A stretch of DNA of 62,368 bases, taken from NCBI RefSeq assembly GCF_000685315.1, contig NZ_ARYM01000021.1, positions 1-62,368 on the forward strand, given 5' to 3'. Each line of letters starts with the position of its first letter. Within the stretch, counting starts at the first letter, position 1. Under the pieces are notes generated by a model, which was given only the letters and a program-made list of their open reading frames with translations, had not been told where the DNA came from and ran no database searches. This DNA is from Hyphomonas polymorpha PS728. GTDB lineage: Bacteria; Pseudomonadota; Alphaproteobacteria; Caulobacterales; Hyphomonadaceae. Shown piece by piece: positions 35,257 through 44,411 of the stretch. A program made the translations under genes and the position numbers.

Positions 35257-36036
35257 CGGGGATCGACAAGTTCAGAGAGTTCTTCAAGGACTATCCCGAT
35301 CACTACGCGATCATCGGCGGCGCAGCCCTGCGACATCCTTTTCGACGCGGCCGGCCTTCCCTTTCGCGCCACGAAAGATATCGACATGGTACTGTGTATC
35401 GAAGTGGTCGATAAGGCTTTCGGCGAAATGTTCCGGGACTTCCTCAATGCGGGCGGCTACGAAGCGCGGGAGCAAAGCAGCGGTCACAGGGAATTCTATC
35501 GCTTCCACAAACCGAAAGACAAAAACTTCCCCTTCATGGTGGAGCTGTTCTCGAAAGAGCCTGATAAGATTTCGCTACCGGACGACACCGGAATCGTCCG
35601 GCTGGAAGTGGAAGCCGATATCGTCAGCCTGTCGGCAATCCTGCTCGACCCGCAATATTTTGAAGCGCTCCAGAACGGCAAGCGTGTCGAGAACGGTGTG
35701 ACCATCCTCGATCAATCTATCCTTATACCGTTCAAGGCGCGGGCGTTCCTTGATCTGACAGGCAGACGCGACAAAGGCGACAAGATAGTCAAAGGTGATG
35801 ACATCAAAAAGCATCGCGCCGATGTCTTCCGCCTTTCGCAATTGCTGCCCGGAAATGCCGTAGTGCAGGTCAGCGATCCGCTGCGTGAAGATGTGCGCTC
35901 ATTTCTTGCGGCCATCGAAGCGGAAGGCACGCTTGATCCCAAGGCTCTCAACATCCCCATGACACGCGAAGAAGCGATCAGCTTTCTTCGCAAAGCCTAT
36001 GGGATCGCAGAAGATCAGACGGACGACGCTCTATAA
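35250..36036 (+). pseudogene. AbiEii-like nucleotidyltransferase toxin, frameshifted
   Basis: ATG 35250 reads VAGIDKFREFFKDYPDHYAIIGGAA in one frame. The continuation (CDILFDAAGLPFRATKDIDMVLCIEVVDKAF ...) lies in the next frame. An extra C in gcagccctgcg (about 35326-35328) explains the break, and removing it restores about 260 residues. The GG...DIDMVL motif and FKARAFLDLTGRRDKGD are typical of nucleotidyltransferase toxins. Inactivation would leave the regulator alone. A sequencing error in the C run is the alternative. Confidence 0.75.
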
Positions 36037-36340
36037 GCTTGCTGCGCTGTGACCCAGCCCCCTGAATTCCGGCCATGAGTTTGCAGACTCTCTCGATGAG
36101 TGACCGTCTTCTGAAACGCAGCCGTTCGAAGCTTCGCGGACCGACGGAGAACCGCTGATCCAGCTCGCGCAGTAGAACCACGCCCAACTATCCCCTCGAT
36201 ACCGGGCGATCATTGGCTGAAGCAGATCTGCATCGCTGACCTGCCAGGCGTTTAAGTATCAGAAGCAGGTAATCTGTTTGCGGGAGGACAGACGCTGTCC
36301 TGTGAGCGCGCGGGAGAGGTCTGAAACAAGCGCACGCGTC

Positions 36341-36735
36341 GAAAAGCACGCCGAACAGGGCGCTCACTCGCGCGCCACCTGCTTCCCCATCTACACATCC
36401 ATCCCCATCGCGCTGGCGACCATAAGGAACCGCTCGCACTTGTTGCTAGGCTGAACCTTCACGCCCCGGCATGGATTGCGCGAGATCAGCTCATGATCCT
36501 CGGCGTGCGCGAAGACACTGGAGAGGACCCGGATCGCCCTTGCAGCGGTGCCAGCGCCACCTGGCGCATTGCGCACGCCGCGCGCCTTGGTTTTCTTCTT
36601 CGAAGCCGTCCGGCCGGACGCGATCGTGTCGCGAAGTATTTCAATGTCGGCCTTGGTCACTTTCGAGAGCCGTTTCGTGCCGAGCACCGGCCGGACATGG
36701 ATTTCGAGCCGGTCGACATCCCAACCTCCCGCCAA
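36341..36735 (-). pseudogene. Integrase remnant: core-binding domain fused to C-terminal tail
   Basis: VDRLEIHVRPVLGTKRLSKVTKADIEILRDTIASGRTA, then AARAIRVLSSVFAHAEDHELISRNPCRGVK, is the SAM-like core-binding domain of phage-type tyrosine recombinases. It runs straight from NKCERFL into MVASAMGMDV, the tail also present at 31.75 kb. About 180 catalytic residues are therefore deleted, and the N-terminal domain is missing as well. It sits 40 bp from the right direct repeat, where an island integrase would be expected. Confidence 0.75.
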
Positions 36736-36772
36736 AGCGAAAAGTGTTACCCATGTGTCCGGTACAATCTGT

Positions 36773-36985
36773 CACCTATGTCTCAGGTCGCTCAATCAAT
36801 GCCTTACCGGAAGCACCACATTTCCAAAAAAGTACGTGGAAGCACAGTGGAAGCACGAACTTAGAAGCCAGATTTCTACGGCTCCTTTTCTTTTCTGGTC
36901 GGCCGCCCCGAAACTTCCCCCCCCTTTTGACGAGCTGGCATCCCTGCCAGTGTTCGCAGCGAAGTCTGTGAATTTAAACGCAGCC
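36773..36985. repeat. Right copy of the ~210-bp direct repeat
   Basis: Near-identical to 1-210 and in the same orientation. It begins immediately after a related motif (gttacccatgtgtccggt, 36746-36763, then gtcacctatgtctcaggt), giving two tandem copies of a tgt-cc-ggt type sequence often found at IS ends. Beyond 36985 the sequences diverge, which marks the junction with flanking DNA. Confidence 0.8.
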
Positions 36986-37328
36986 CTAGATGAACCCCTT
37001 ATGTCGATCGGTATTCAATCGACGTGGCAAAGTGACGGCAATATGGTCGGGGGCAGACAGAGCGTTCATCTGCAATCGGGCAAACCCGGACATAGTGAAA
37101 CTGCGGTGATCCGTAAGTAGTTGGCTAAAGCGGCCAGTCGTCACGTTCACCGATAGGTGAGTACGCGTCGATACATGAACAAGCAGCCGCTACACGAAAT
37201 GAAACTTCAACCCCATGGAGCCGCCGTCGCATAATCGAAAGTGCGAAAGATTCTGGACACAACCTGCAAGCAGGTGACGCCAGCGCGATTGATATGTAAC
37301 GTCGCTGTCAGTGAGGGAGGGATGAACA

Positions 37329-37868
37329 GTGAACCGATTTCTGAGAGCATCAATTTTGGCGCCGATACTGCTTCTGACAGTTCTGCCAATGCCAGCCGCT
37401 GCTCAAATCTCAAGAATTGATGCGCTATGCCTATATGTTTCAAGCCGATCTAAAACTAAAGACCCCCATACCGCTTTCGAATATAACTACCAAGTAATTG
37501 TCTACGGAGCGGCAGGCATCTCATCTGAAGGCTATGAGATACTCACAGATGAAGAGTTATCCCATAAAGTTCAGGACGTGTGGGACCGCTATATTATACA
37601 TCAGAGGTGCGGCCCAATGGGAGTGCCCAGCACGGGTGACCCTCTGAAATTCGCGATCCATACTTCATTCGACGATTTCATTAGAGAGGCGATTTCGTTA
37701 TGGAAAATTGATCTGAACCGGATTGACGAGCACGGAACATATCTTGATTTCCTAGAAGAAAGGATCGCCAGGGCCAGCGGATCTATGAGAAGCAATCTTG
37801 AAAGGTACAGACGCAGCTTCATCGAAATGGGGGCTGTTCGATCACAAGATCTTCCGAAGCCTGAATGA
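37329..37868 (+). CDS. Hypothetical exported protein
   Basis: This 179-residue protein, from GTG 37329 with GGAGGG upstream, has a clean signal peptide (FLRASILAPILLLTVLPMPAAAQ) and a mature helical domain with Cys residues (ALCLYVSSRS, IIHQRCGPMG). AEP-like repeats are absent and I recognise no family. The AT content is higher than in neighbouring chromosomal genes, which fits acquisition. It lies outside the right repeat and has no operon partners. Confidence 0.65.
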   Translation: MNRFLRASILAPILLLTVLPMPAAAQISRIDALCLYVSSRSKTKDPHTAFEYNYQVIVYGAAGISSEGYEILTDEELSHKVQDVWDRYIIHQRCGPMGVPSTGDPLKFAIHTSFDDFIREAISLWKIDLNRIDEHGTYLDFLEERIARASGSMRSNLERYRRSFIEMGAVRSQDLPKPE

Positions 37869-38075
37869 TTACCAGTGACCCGGCCCCCTGATCCGGACCC
37901 TCGCAAGGCGCTGGAAAATATCAAGATCAACCGCTCGCTTCGATTAATACCAGCCGATCTCCAGCTTCGACCCGCTTACCGCACGAGCGAGGAGTACGAA
38001 CTCAGCAATATTTTCTCGGACTTTTTGCCAGCTCATCCCCCACCCCCAGAAACCTCAGTACCCGTCCGATGTCGC

Positions 38076-38990
38076 CTACGCGCCAGCAACCCAAGGCCCA
38101 CCCGGCTGCCACGTCATCCCCACCATGGTGGTGCCCACATTGGTCGTCATCAGGGGCGAGACGAATTCCGCAATGAACGCGATCAGTTCAGGGAGGGGTT
38201 CGGGCGCCACGGCGATTGTGGTTCGCTTCAGAAACGCTCGCCACTGAGACTGCTTCCCGGCGTCGCCTGAGAAGGTCCTGGTCAGCGCAACAGGCGCGCC
38301 CTGTGGAAGCGCGGTGCCTCGGCGCTCGAACGTTGCGGCGACGGCAGCCGCCAGCGTGGGACCGTCAAACGCGAATGTCTTCGCGATGACCCAGAGGTCA
38401 AAGAAGTCTTTCATCCGGCTGTTGCGCATATCGAGCGAGACAAGCGCTTCGAGCTTTTCCGCGACAACAGTTTCTGACGGATAGGCACGCAGAGACGGGG
38501 ACGGAAAGCCAAGAAGCGACGGGTAGTCGACGTTTGAGGCGCCGGGCGTCACGGCGTCGCCAAATCCGATATCGATCTGGATCGACAGGCGGGCACCCGC
38601 AAGCGTAGCCCTCAGCGTGACACGAACACCGCGATAGTCTTCGTCGTCGCGGACACTCTCCGCGCCTACGCTCGCAGCGTCGTAGACAACACCGTCATCC
38701 TCGACGGCGGCGGAGCAGATCGCTGAGAATATCGCCGCCATGCGTTCCGGCGCAGGATCGCCGTGACCAAGCAGATCAAGGTCACCGGTGCTGCGATAAG
38801 GAACGGGCGCCCAAAGGGAAAACAGCATGGCTCCCTTGAGGACGAATTGATCACGGTAGCCGCTCCGGGCGAGCCGATAGAGGAGACGCTCGATCGCGTA
38901 GCGGAGAAAGACACGGTCGACCGCGTCGCCTTGTTGCTTGGCGAGAGCGGTCAGGCGCGCGCGAACGGAAGCAGCAATATTGGCGGCCAT
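38076..38990 (-). CDS. AbiEii-type nucleotidyltransferase toxin
   Basis: This 304-residue, full-length protein reads ASVRARLTALAKQQ, YAIERLLYRLARSG, FVLKGAMLFSLW and then RSTGDLDLLGHGD, the GS-x10-DxD nucleotidyltransferase motif of AbiEii. A later AEKLEALVSLDMRNSRMKDFFDLW block is the second conserved motif. AbiEii is the toxin of type IV AbiE phage-defence systems and is thought to modify an essential nucleotide-containing target. It lies 13 bp downstream of its antitoxin on the same strand and is intact. Confidence 0.92.
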   Translation of the reverse strand: MAANIAASVRARLTALAKQQGDAVDRVFLRYAIERLLYRLARSGYRDQFVLKGAMLFSLWAPVPYRSTGDLDLLGHGDPAPERMAAIFSAICSAAVEDDGVVYDAASVGAESVRDDEDYRGVRVTLRATLAGARLSIQIDIGFGDAVTPGASNVDYPSLLGFPSPSLRAYPSETVVAEKLEALVSLDMRNSRMKDFFDLWVIAKTFAFDGPTLAAAVAATFERRGTALPQGAPVALTRTFSGDAGKQSQWRAFLKRTTIAVAPEPLPELIAFIAEFVSPLMTTNVGTTMVGMTWQPGGPWVAGA

Positions 38991-39003
38991 GGTCCCGTTC
39001 CTC

Positions 39004-39651
39004 CTAACCCATCGCTTCGAGATAGGGCCGCATATATGTCAGTGCGCGGCGGCGTTCAGCAATACGCCAGACTTCATTCAGGTCGACTTTCCGCTGCCGC
39101 CGGGCATCGCGAAGGGCTTCAATCGCCACGTCGAGACCGACTTCGCTGCGTCGTTTAAAACAGTCAACAATCGTCCGTGCCGTGTTGGTGATCTTGACCG
39201 GCACGCCGTCGATAACGTGCTCGTCGATCCCGAGTGTCAGCCCGTCCCCGTCCACGCGGAACACTCTGAGCTTGACGGGCGCACGCGCCGGAACACGCGC
39301 CTTGCGGCCGATATAGACCCATACTTCATGAGGTACCTGGGTCGTCAGGCCATGGAAGCGAAGCGCCGACAGGAGCGCGACCACGGCATGCGGTGTCCGG
39401 CGCGCCACCTCGGCAATCGAGGCTTCCGCCGCCATTTCACCGCCGACGCGGCGATAGAGTCCACGACCGGGTTGCTCGAGTTCACCGCTCTGCACGAGAC
39501 GGCGCAGCGTTTCACGTGCAATGCCGGCATCGACAAGATCGCGCGCCCGCAGGAGCGGTGTCTTGTCGAGGAGCGCAAGTGCGCGCTCCGCTTGCGTGAG
39601 CGCGCGCCCCTTTTTGTTAGATGAACGGAGTTTGCGAGGCGCCTGTGACAT
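39004..39651 (-). CDS. AbiEi-type antitoxin
   Basis: The winged helix of this 215-residue protein (ALLDKTPLLRARDLVDAGIARETLRRLVQSGELEQPGRGLYRR) is followed by the AbiEi C-terminal domain (HAVVALLSALRFHGLTTQVPHEVWVYIGRKA, GVPVKITNTARTIVDCFKRR). It should bind the promoter and offset AbiEii. A GTCAC...GTGAC inverted repeat at 39687-39704 is a candidate operator. It is a distant paralogue of the 32-kb copy, with different operator arms. Confidence 0.92.
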   Translation of the reverse strand: MSQAPRKLRSSNKKGRALTQAERALALLDKTPLLRARDLVDAGIARETLRRLVQSGELEQPGRGLYRRVGGEMAAEASIAEVARRTPHAVVALLSALRFHGLTTQVPHEVWVYIGRKARVPARAPVKLRVFRVDGDGLTLGIDEHVIDGVPVKITNTARTIVDCFKRRSEVGLDVAIEALRDARRQRKVDLNEVWRIAERRRALTYMRPYLEAMG

Positions 39652-39763
39652 AATGTCGGCTTTAATAGCACAAACGCCGACGATTCGTCACCAACGAAAG
39701 TGACACTGGACAGTAGGCACAGACTTTCGCGTCAGATATCCGGTCAGCTTCCATGCAGCGCGC

Positions 39764-39833
39764 GGTAACCGAACGTTCTCTTTGAGAGATGTGCACGATC
39801 GTGCACTTTTCGGCGGGAACATACCTGCTGTAG
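39764..39833 (+). repeat. Second copy of the palindrome-centred element
   Basis: A perfect 16-bp palindrome, GTGCACGATCGTGCAC (39791-39806), lies inside a block matching 33578-33649. It is about 110 bp upstream of the AbiEi start and next to a DUF3883 fragment. Both copies lie in gene gaps close to toxin-antitoxin genes. Confidence 0.7.
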
Positions 39834-39865
39834 CGCCCGCGCTTGCCATGCGCGCCGGTTGGTGA

Positions 39866-40012
39866 CAGCGGCGAGATTTCATCTGGTCCGATGGGGATAC
39901 ACGCGACCGAGAACTCGGCAAACTCGGCGAGGAACGCGTCGTCCTGTCAGACCTGACGCGACTTCGCAGCAAGGGCCTAGACGGTGATGGCGCCGGATAC
40001 GACACAACTTAG
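39866..40012 (+). pseudogene. DUF3883-like domain remnant
   Basis: One frame reads DFIWSDGDTRDRELGKLGEERVV, then GLDGDGAGYDTT and stop. LGxxGEExVV...GDGxGYDI is the core of DUF3883 domains found in phage-defence and restriction proteins. The middle is shortened and the end is lost, so this is a fragment of a deleted defence gene. Confidence 0.5.
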
Positions 40013-40288
40013 CCTCATGCCTGCAGCCAACTGACTATGGCCTTGCCGCGAGTACCGATGAACCTCAAGGATGATGGCAGGCACGATCATCGTCGTGCCT
40101 GCGCCAGCAGGCCTTAGACGACAGCATTCTCAAGACCCGGCGGATAGCCATATTGCTGCAAGATCCGCCTCAGCATGCCCCGAACGCGCCCATTCGATGG
40201 ATCAGGCTCAGGAGATGTCAAAGCGCACTTGATTTGTAATGTTATAGTGTTACGCGCTGTTTCCGGACACAAATAGGGGGCTCCTGAA

Positions 40289-42421
40289 ATGGCGACCAAG
40301 ACGAGATTTCTGGTATCTGCAGCGTTTACTACGGTTGCAGCCTTTACAGCAGGCTCGGCCAGCGCCGAGACAGCAACTGAAACGCGGGACGTTTCTGAGG
40401 AAAGCCCACTCATTGCCGATAAGGTCATCGTCACCGGCCAGCGGGCCACCTACGCGCCGCCGACCGCAAGCACAGGCAGCCGTGAACCGGTCTCCATTCT
40501 GGAAATCCCCCATTCGATAAGCGTGATCACGCGCCAGCGGATCGAAGACCAGAACATGGCCGCCATTGAAGATGCGCTCAGCCAGGTGATCGGCGTAACC
40601 GTTTCGCCCTGGGACACGACCACGTCGCAGTACCGCGCCCGCGGCGCCATTCTGGATCTCTCCTATGATGGCATTGCCGCCTTCAGCACGGGCGGCCAGC
40701 CGCAGTTTGATCTTGCGATGTATGACCGGGTGGAAGTGCTTCGGGGCCCGGCTGCCCTGTTCCGCGGCAGCGGCAATCCCTCCGGCTCGGCGGACCTCAT
40801 CCGCAAGCGGGGACGCGAGACGGCCGGCATCTCTGCCGCCGTGCAGGCGGGCTCCTGGGACAATTACCGGGGCGAGCTGGATTTTGGCGGCCCCCTTTTG
40901 GAAAGCGGACAGCTACGCAGCCGTGTGGTGCTGGCCGGTCAGGACCGAAGCTATTTTCATGACCGCACCGGCATGAACAAATGGCTGGGCTATGGCGCGC
41001 TCGATTTCGACCTGACGGAAAACACCGTTCTCTCGGTCTCCGCAGCCTATCAGGACAACGCCACCGACTCACCCAGCATGGGCCTGCCCGCCTATACCGA
41101 CGGACGGTTCCTGGATGTCAGCCGCAGCACGCATGTCTATCCTGACTGGAACCGCTATGCGTACGAAACAGACGAATACACTGTCGACCTGACGCATGAG
41201 ACATCCGGTGGCTGGATGTTTCGGGCACGGGCAATGACCGGCGCGCAGGACTACGCCTATCAAGACGCTTACCCCTCGACGGGGGTCAATCCGAACACCA
41301 TGACAACCACTTATATGCGCCGAGCCTGGGATGTGTGGGTCGGACGCGAAGCGCTGGATGCTTATGTTTCCGGCCCGGTCTCACTCTTCGGACAGACACA
41401 TCACCTGACCTTCGGGTGGGGCACGCAGCTCTACGAATGGAACCAGACAGGCATCGCGACAACGCAGTTTCCCAATGTCTCGATCTTCAATCCCAATGTC
41501 ATTCCCCAGCCCGCCCTCAACTATACAAGCGGATCTGCCGGGGAAACCAAACAGACCGGCGCCTATGCGCAGGCCCGGATTTCGGTAACCCAAGCCCTGA
41601 AACTGATCCTGGGCGGACGTGTCAGCGACTTTGAAAACCGCTCCCGCACAATCCCGCCGGGCACGGCCACAGATTGGCGCACAACGACAAAAGAGACCGG
41701 TGAATTTTCACCCTATGCCGGCGTCGTCTATTATCTGCGGCCCAACATTTCGGCCTATGCGAGCTATACGGACATTTTCATCCCCCAATCGGCGCAACAG
41801 GTGACTGGCGAGACGCTGGACCCGCGTGTGGGCCTGCAATATGAGGCCGGGCTGAAAGGGCGCTTCTTCAATGACGGCCTGACCGCCGCGATCGCCCTGT
41901 TCGAGCTGCGTGAGGAAAACCGCTCCCTCGCCGACACCGCCAATCCGGGCTTTTTCCTGCCCGCAGGCGAAATCGAGGTGCGTGGCTGGGAGTTCGAGAT
42001 TGTCGGAAATCCGGCCGCCAATATTGATCTGTCCCTTGGTTATTCAAATCTGGAAACTGAATATACCGTACACCCCACACTCGTGGGTCAGGTGACATCC
42101 CCCTTTGAGCCTGAGCACACTGTAAAGCTTTATGCGCGCTATCAGTTCACCTCCCCGGGGCTCGAGCGTTTCTTCGCCGCGGGCGGCGCGCAATATAGCA
42201 GCGGCATCATCGGAACCGGCGTGGAAGGCCTGCGCGAACAGGGAGCCTTCACGGTCGTCAACCTTCAGGGCGGCCTGCAGATCAACAAAAACACCTCGCT
42301 GTCCCTTTCCGTGAACAATGTTCTGGATGAAACCTATTGGGCACGGGTGGGCGGTCTCAACAGCTACAACACCTATGGCGATCCGCGCAGTGTGATGCTG
42401 GCCCTCCGGGCGGCCTTCTGA
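40289..42421 (+). CDS. TonB-dependent siderophore-type receptor
   Basis: This 710-residue outer-membrane receptor has a signal peptide (ending SASA), a TonB-box-like IADKVIVTGQ and a plug domain (IPHSISVITRQRIEDQNMAAIEDALSQVIGV, YDRVEVLRGPAALFRGSGNPSG). A 22-strand barrel ends in the aromatic C-terminus (MLALRAAF). The plug pattern is that of FhuE/FpvA-type ferric-siderophore receptors. GGGGG lies about 8 bases before the ATG. The next gene, an SDR, is 127 bp downstream and may be separately transcribed. The ligand cannot be read from sequence. No Fur box was identified with confidence. Confidence 0.93.
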   Translation: MATKTRFLVSAAFTTVAAFTAGSASAETATETRDVSEESPLIADKVIVTGQRATYAPPTASTGSREPVSILEIPHSISVITRQRIEDQNMAAIEDALSQVIGVTVSPWDTTTSQYRARGAILDLSYDGIAAFSTGGQPQFDLAMYDRVEVLRGPAALFRGSGNPSGSADLIRKRGRETAGISAAVQAGSWDNYRGELDFGGPLLESGQLRSRVVLAGQDRSYFHDRTGMNKWLGYGALDFDLTENTVLSVSAAYQDNATDSPSMGLPAYTDGRFLDVSRSTHVYPDWNRYAYETDEYTVDLTHETSGGWMFRARAMTGAQDYAYQDAYPSTGVNPNTMTTTYMRRAWDVWVGREALDAYVSGPVSLFGQTHHLTFGWGTQLYEWNQTGIATTQFPNVSIFNPNVIPQPALNYTSGSAGETKQTGAYAQARISVTQALKLILGGRVSDFENRSRTIPPGTATDWRTTTKETGEFSPYAGVVYYLRPNISAYASYTDIFIPQSAQQVTGETLDPRVGLQYEAGLKGRFFNDGLTAAIALFELREENRSLADTANPGFFLPAGEIEVRGWEFEIVGNPAANIDLSLGYSNLETEYTVHPTLVGQVTSPFEPEHTVKLYARYQFTSPGLERFFAAGGAQYSSGIIGTGVEGLREQGAFTVVNLQGGLQINKNTSLSLSVNNVLDETYWARVGGLNSYNTYGDPRSVMLALRAAF

Positions 42422-42548
42422 GCGGACCCAATCAGGTCAGGGGCATGTCTCTGGCGCCAGCTTACCGCTCCTGCAAATCCGCGCCGCCCATTGGCCGCGC
42501 AACATTTCCCTCCTACAGTCTCCCGCGATAATAAGGGAAGGAAACATC

Positions 42549-43319
42549 ATGGATCTCGGGCTCAAGGGAAAGAATGCCATCATTCTGGGGGGCACGCGCG
42601 GCATTGGCCGGGCGATTGCCGACACGCTGGCCAAGGAAGGCGCCAATGTTGCCGTCTGCGCGCGCAATGCCGATCAGGTCTCCGCTGCCGTGGCCGAGCT
42701 CAAAGCCCTTGGGGTCAATGCAACCGGCGCCTCAGTGGATGTGACGGACGGGGACGCTCTCAAAGCCTGGATCGCAGAGGCAGCCGGCGCGATGGGCGGG
42801 CTCGACATCCTCATCTCGAACGCTGGCGCCATGGCGCAGGGCAATGATGTCGCCGCCTGGGAATCGAACTTCAAGCTTGACGTGCTCGCCGCTGTAAATG
42901 CCTTCGACGCCGCCCAGCCTCATCTGGCCAAAGCAGCCGCCGCTTCAGGCGACGCGGCCGTCGTCATCATCTCTTCCATCTCCGCCGCGCAGGCGGACCG
43001 GGCAGACTCCTACGGCCCGGTAAAGGCGGCGCTGATCCACATGGCCAAGGGGCTTGCCCGGCAATACGCCAAGATCGGCCTGCGCGTGAATGTTGTCTCG
43101 CCCGGCATGGTCTTCTTCGAGGGCGGCGTCTGGCACACGGTGAAAACCAACGCGCCGGATTTCTTCGCCCAGGCGAACGCCCGCAACCCCACCGGCCGCT
43201 GCGCGACCCCTCAGGAAATCGCCAACGCAGCCGTCTTCCTCGCCAGCCCCGCCTCCTCCTACACGACCGGCGCCAATCTGATCGTGGACGGAGCGGTGTC
43301 CAGCCGGGTCAATTTCTAG
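42549..43319 (+). CDS. SDR-family oxidoreductase
   Basis: This 256-residue Rossmann protein has GGTRGIG (NAD(P) binding), NAG, the Ser (IISSISAAQ) and YGPVK (Tyr-x-x-x-Lys) catalytic residues, and LIVDGAVSSR at the C-terminus, as in classical FabG-like short-chain dehydrogenases. The substrate is unknown. AAGGAAA precedes the ATG. It lies between a TonB receptor and a pirin gene on the same strand. Confidence 0.9.
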   Translation: MDLGLKGKNAIILGGTRGIGRAIADTLAKEGANVAVCARNADQVSAAVAELKALGVNATGASVDVTDGDALKAWIAEAAGAMGGLDILISNAGAMAQGNDVAAWESNFKLDVLAAVNAFDAAQPHLAKAAAASGDAAVVIISSISAAQADRADSYGPVKAALIHMAKGLARQYAKIGLRVNVVSPGMVFFEGGVWHTVKTNAPDFFAQANARNPTGRCATPQEIANAAVFLASPASSYTTGANLIVDGAVSSRVNF

Positions 43320-43488
43320 ACTGGCCCCAGCAGAAGGGGCAAGTTCAGAGAAGTGTTATGCAGGAACCGCATTATTCTGCGGGCCTGTCAGCCCTTTCAT
43401 GAAGCGCCGGCATACCTATTTGCAGAACAACATGCTGCGCAGGCCGGTCTGACCCTTCAGGCTGGCCGAACAAAAAGGAGGCCAGCTC

Positions 43489-44358
43489 ATGAGCAAGACA
43501 GTTCTCGGCCGCTTCGGCACCAACCAGGGCCACTGGGTCGGCGACGGTTTTCCCGTCCGCTCGCTCTTTTCGTATCACTCGCTCGGCGAGCATGCGAGCC
43601 CCTTCCTCCTCTTGGACTATGGCGGCCCCCATGTGTTCGCGCCCACAATGCAGCGTCGCGGCGTGGGCCAACACCCCCACCGCGGCTTTGAAACCGTCAC
43701 CATCGTGTATGATGGCGAGGTGGAGCACCGTGATTCCGCCGGCAATGGCGGCGTCATCGGGCCCGGGGATGTCCAGTGGATGACTGCCGCAGGCGGTATC
43801 ATCCATGAAGAGTATCACTCGGCAGGCTTTGCCAAGGCGGGCGGACCTTTCAAGATGGTTCAGCTCTGGGTCAATCTTCCGGCCAAGGACAAGATGGCGC
43901 CCGCTGGCTATCAGGGCATCGTCTCGGCTGACATTCCGGTGGTTGACCTTCCCGGTCACACCGGAAAGGCCAGGATCATCGCCGGAGAGCTTTACGGCGC
44001 CAGGGGCCCAGCCAGAACCTTCACGCCCGTGAATGTCTGGGATGTGCGTCTTGATCCGGATGCGGAGTTTTCTCTGTCTCTGCCCGAAGGCCACACCACC
44101 ATGCTGGTGGTGCTCAGCGGCCACATGACGGTGAATGGCACTCAGCCGGTTGGCGAGGCAGAGGTTCTTCTGCTGAGCCGGGAAGGCAAGGACGTCAAAC
44201 TCCATGCCGACGGCGAGACCACATTCCTCGTTCTGACGGGCGAGCCACTGGGCGAACCCATTGTCGGCCATGGCCCCTTCGTCATGAACACGGAAGCCGA
44301 AATCCATCAGGCCATTGATGACTTCAACAAGGGCCGGTTCGAACGCCTTCCTGCCTGA
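43489..44358 (+). CDS. Pirin-family protein
   Basis: This 289-residue, two-cupin protein carries the pirin metal-site pattern HPHRGFETVTIVYDGEVEHRDS and later GIIHEEYHS, then a Pirin_C domain (FTPVNVWDVRLDPDAEFSLSLPEGH). Bacterial pirins are iron-binding. Some have quercetinase activity and others modulate central metabolism. AGGAGG lies 9 bases upstream of the ATG. A strong bidirectional terminator follows. Confidence 0.93.
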   Translation: MSKTVLGRFGTNQGHWVGDGFPVRSLFSYHSLGEHASPFLLLDYGGPHVFAPTMQRRGVGQHPHRGFETVTIVYDGEVEHRDSAGNGGVIGPGDVQWMTAAGGIIHEEYHSAGFAKAGGPFKMVQLWVNLPAKDKMAPAGYQGIVSADIPVVDLPGHTGKARIIAGELYGARGPARTFTPVNVWDVRLDPDAEFSLSLPEGHTTMLVVLSGHMTVNGTQPVGEAEVLLLSREGKDVKLHADGETTFLVLTGEPLGEPIVGHGPFVMNTEAEIHQAIDDFNKGRFERLPA

Positions 44359-44363
44359 AAAGG

Positions 44364-44394
44364 ATCGGCCCCCGGAACACATCCGGGGGCCGAT
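44364..44394. terminator. Bidirectional terminator between pirin and TonB receptor genes
   Basis: ATCGGCCCCCGGA (44364-44376), loop ACACA, TCCGGGGGCCGAT (44382-44394) is a perfect 13-bp stem followed by TATTCT. It sits 6 bp past the pirin stop and 18 bp before the end of the convergent receptor gene, so it serves both. Confidence 0.9.
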
Positions 44395-44411
44395 TATTCT
44401 ATACCGGCAAT

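Noticed and set aside
43324..43340. GCCCC-GGGGC hairpin after the SDR gene as a terminator
   Set aside because: The stem is only 5 bp and no T-run follows.
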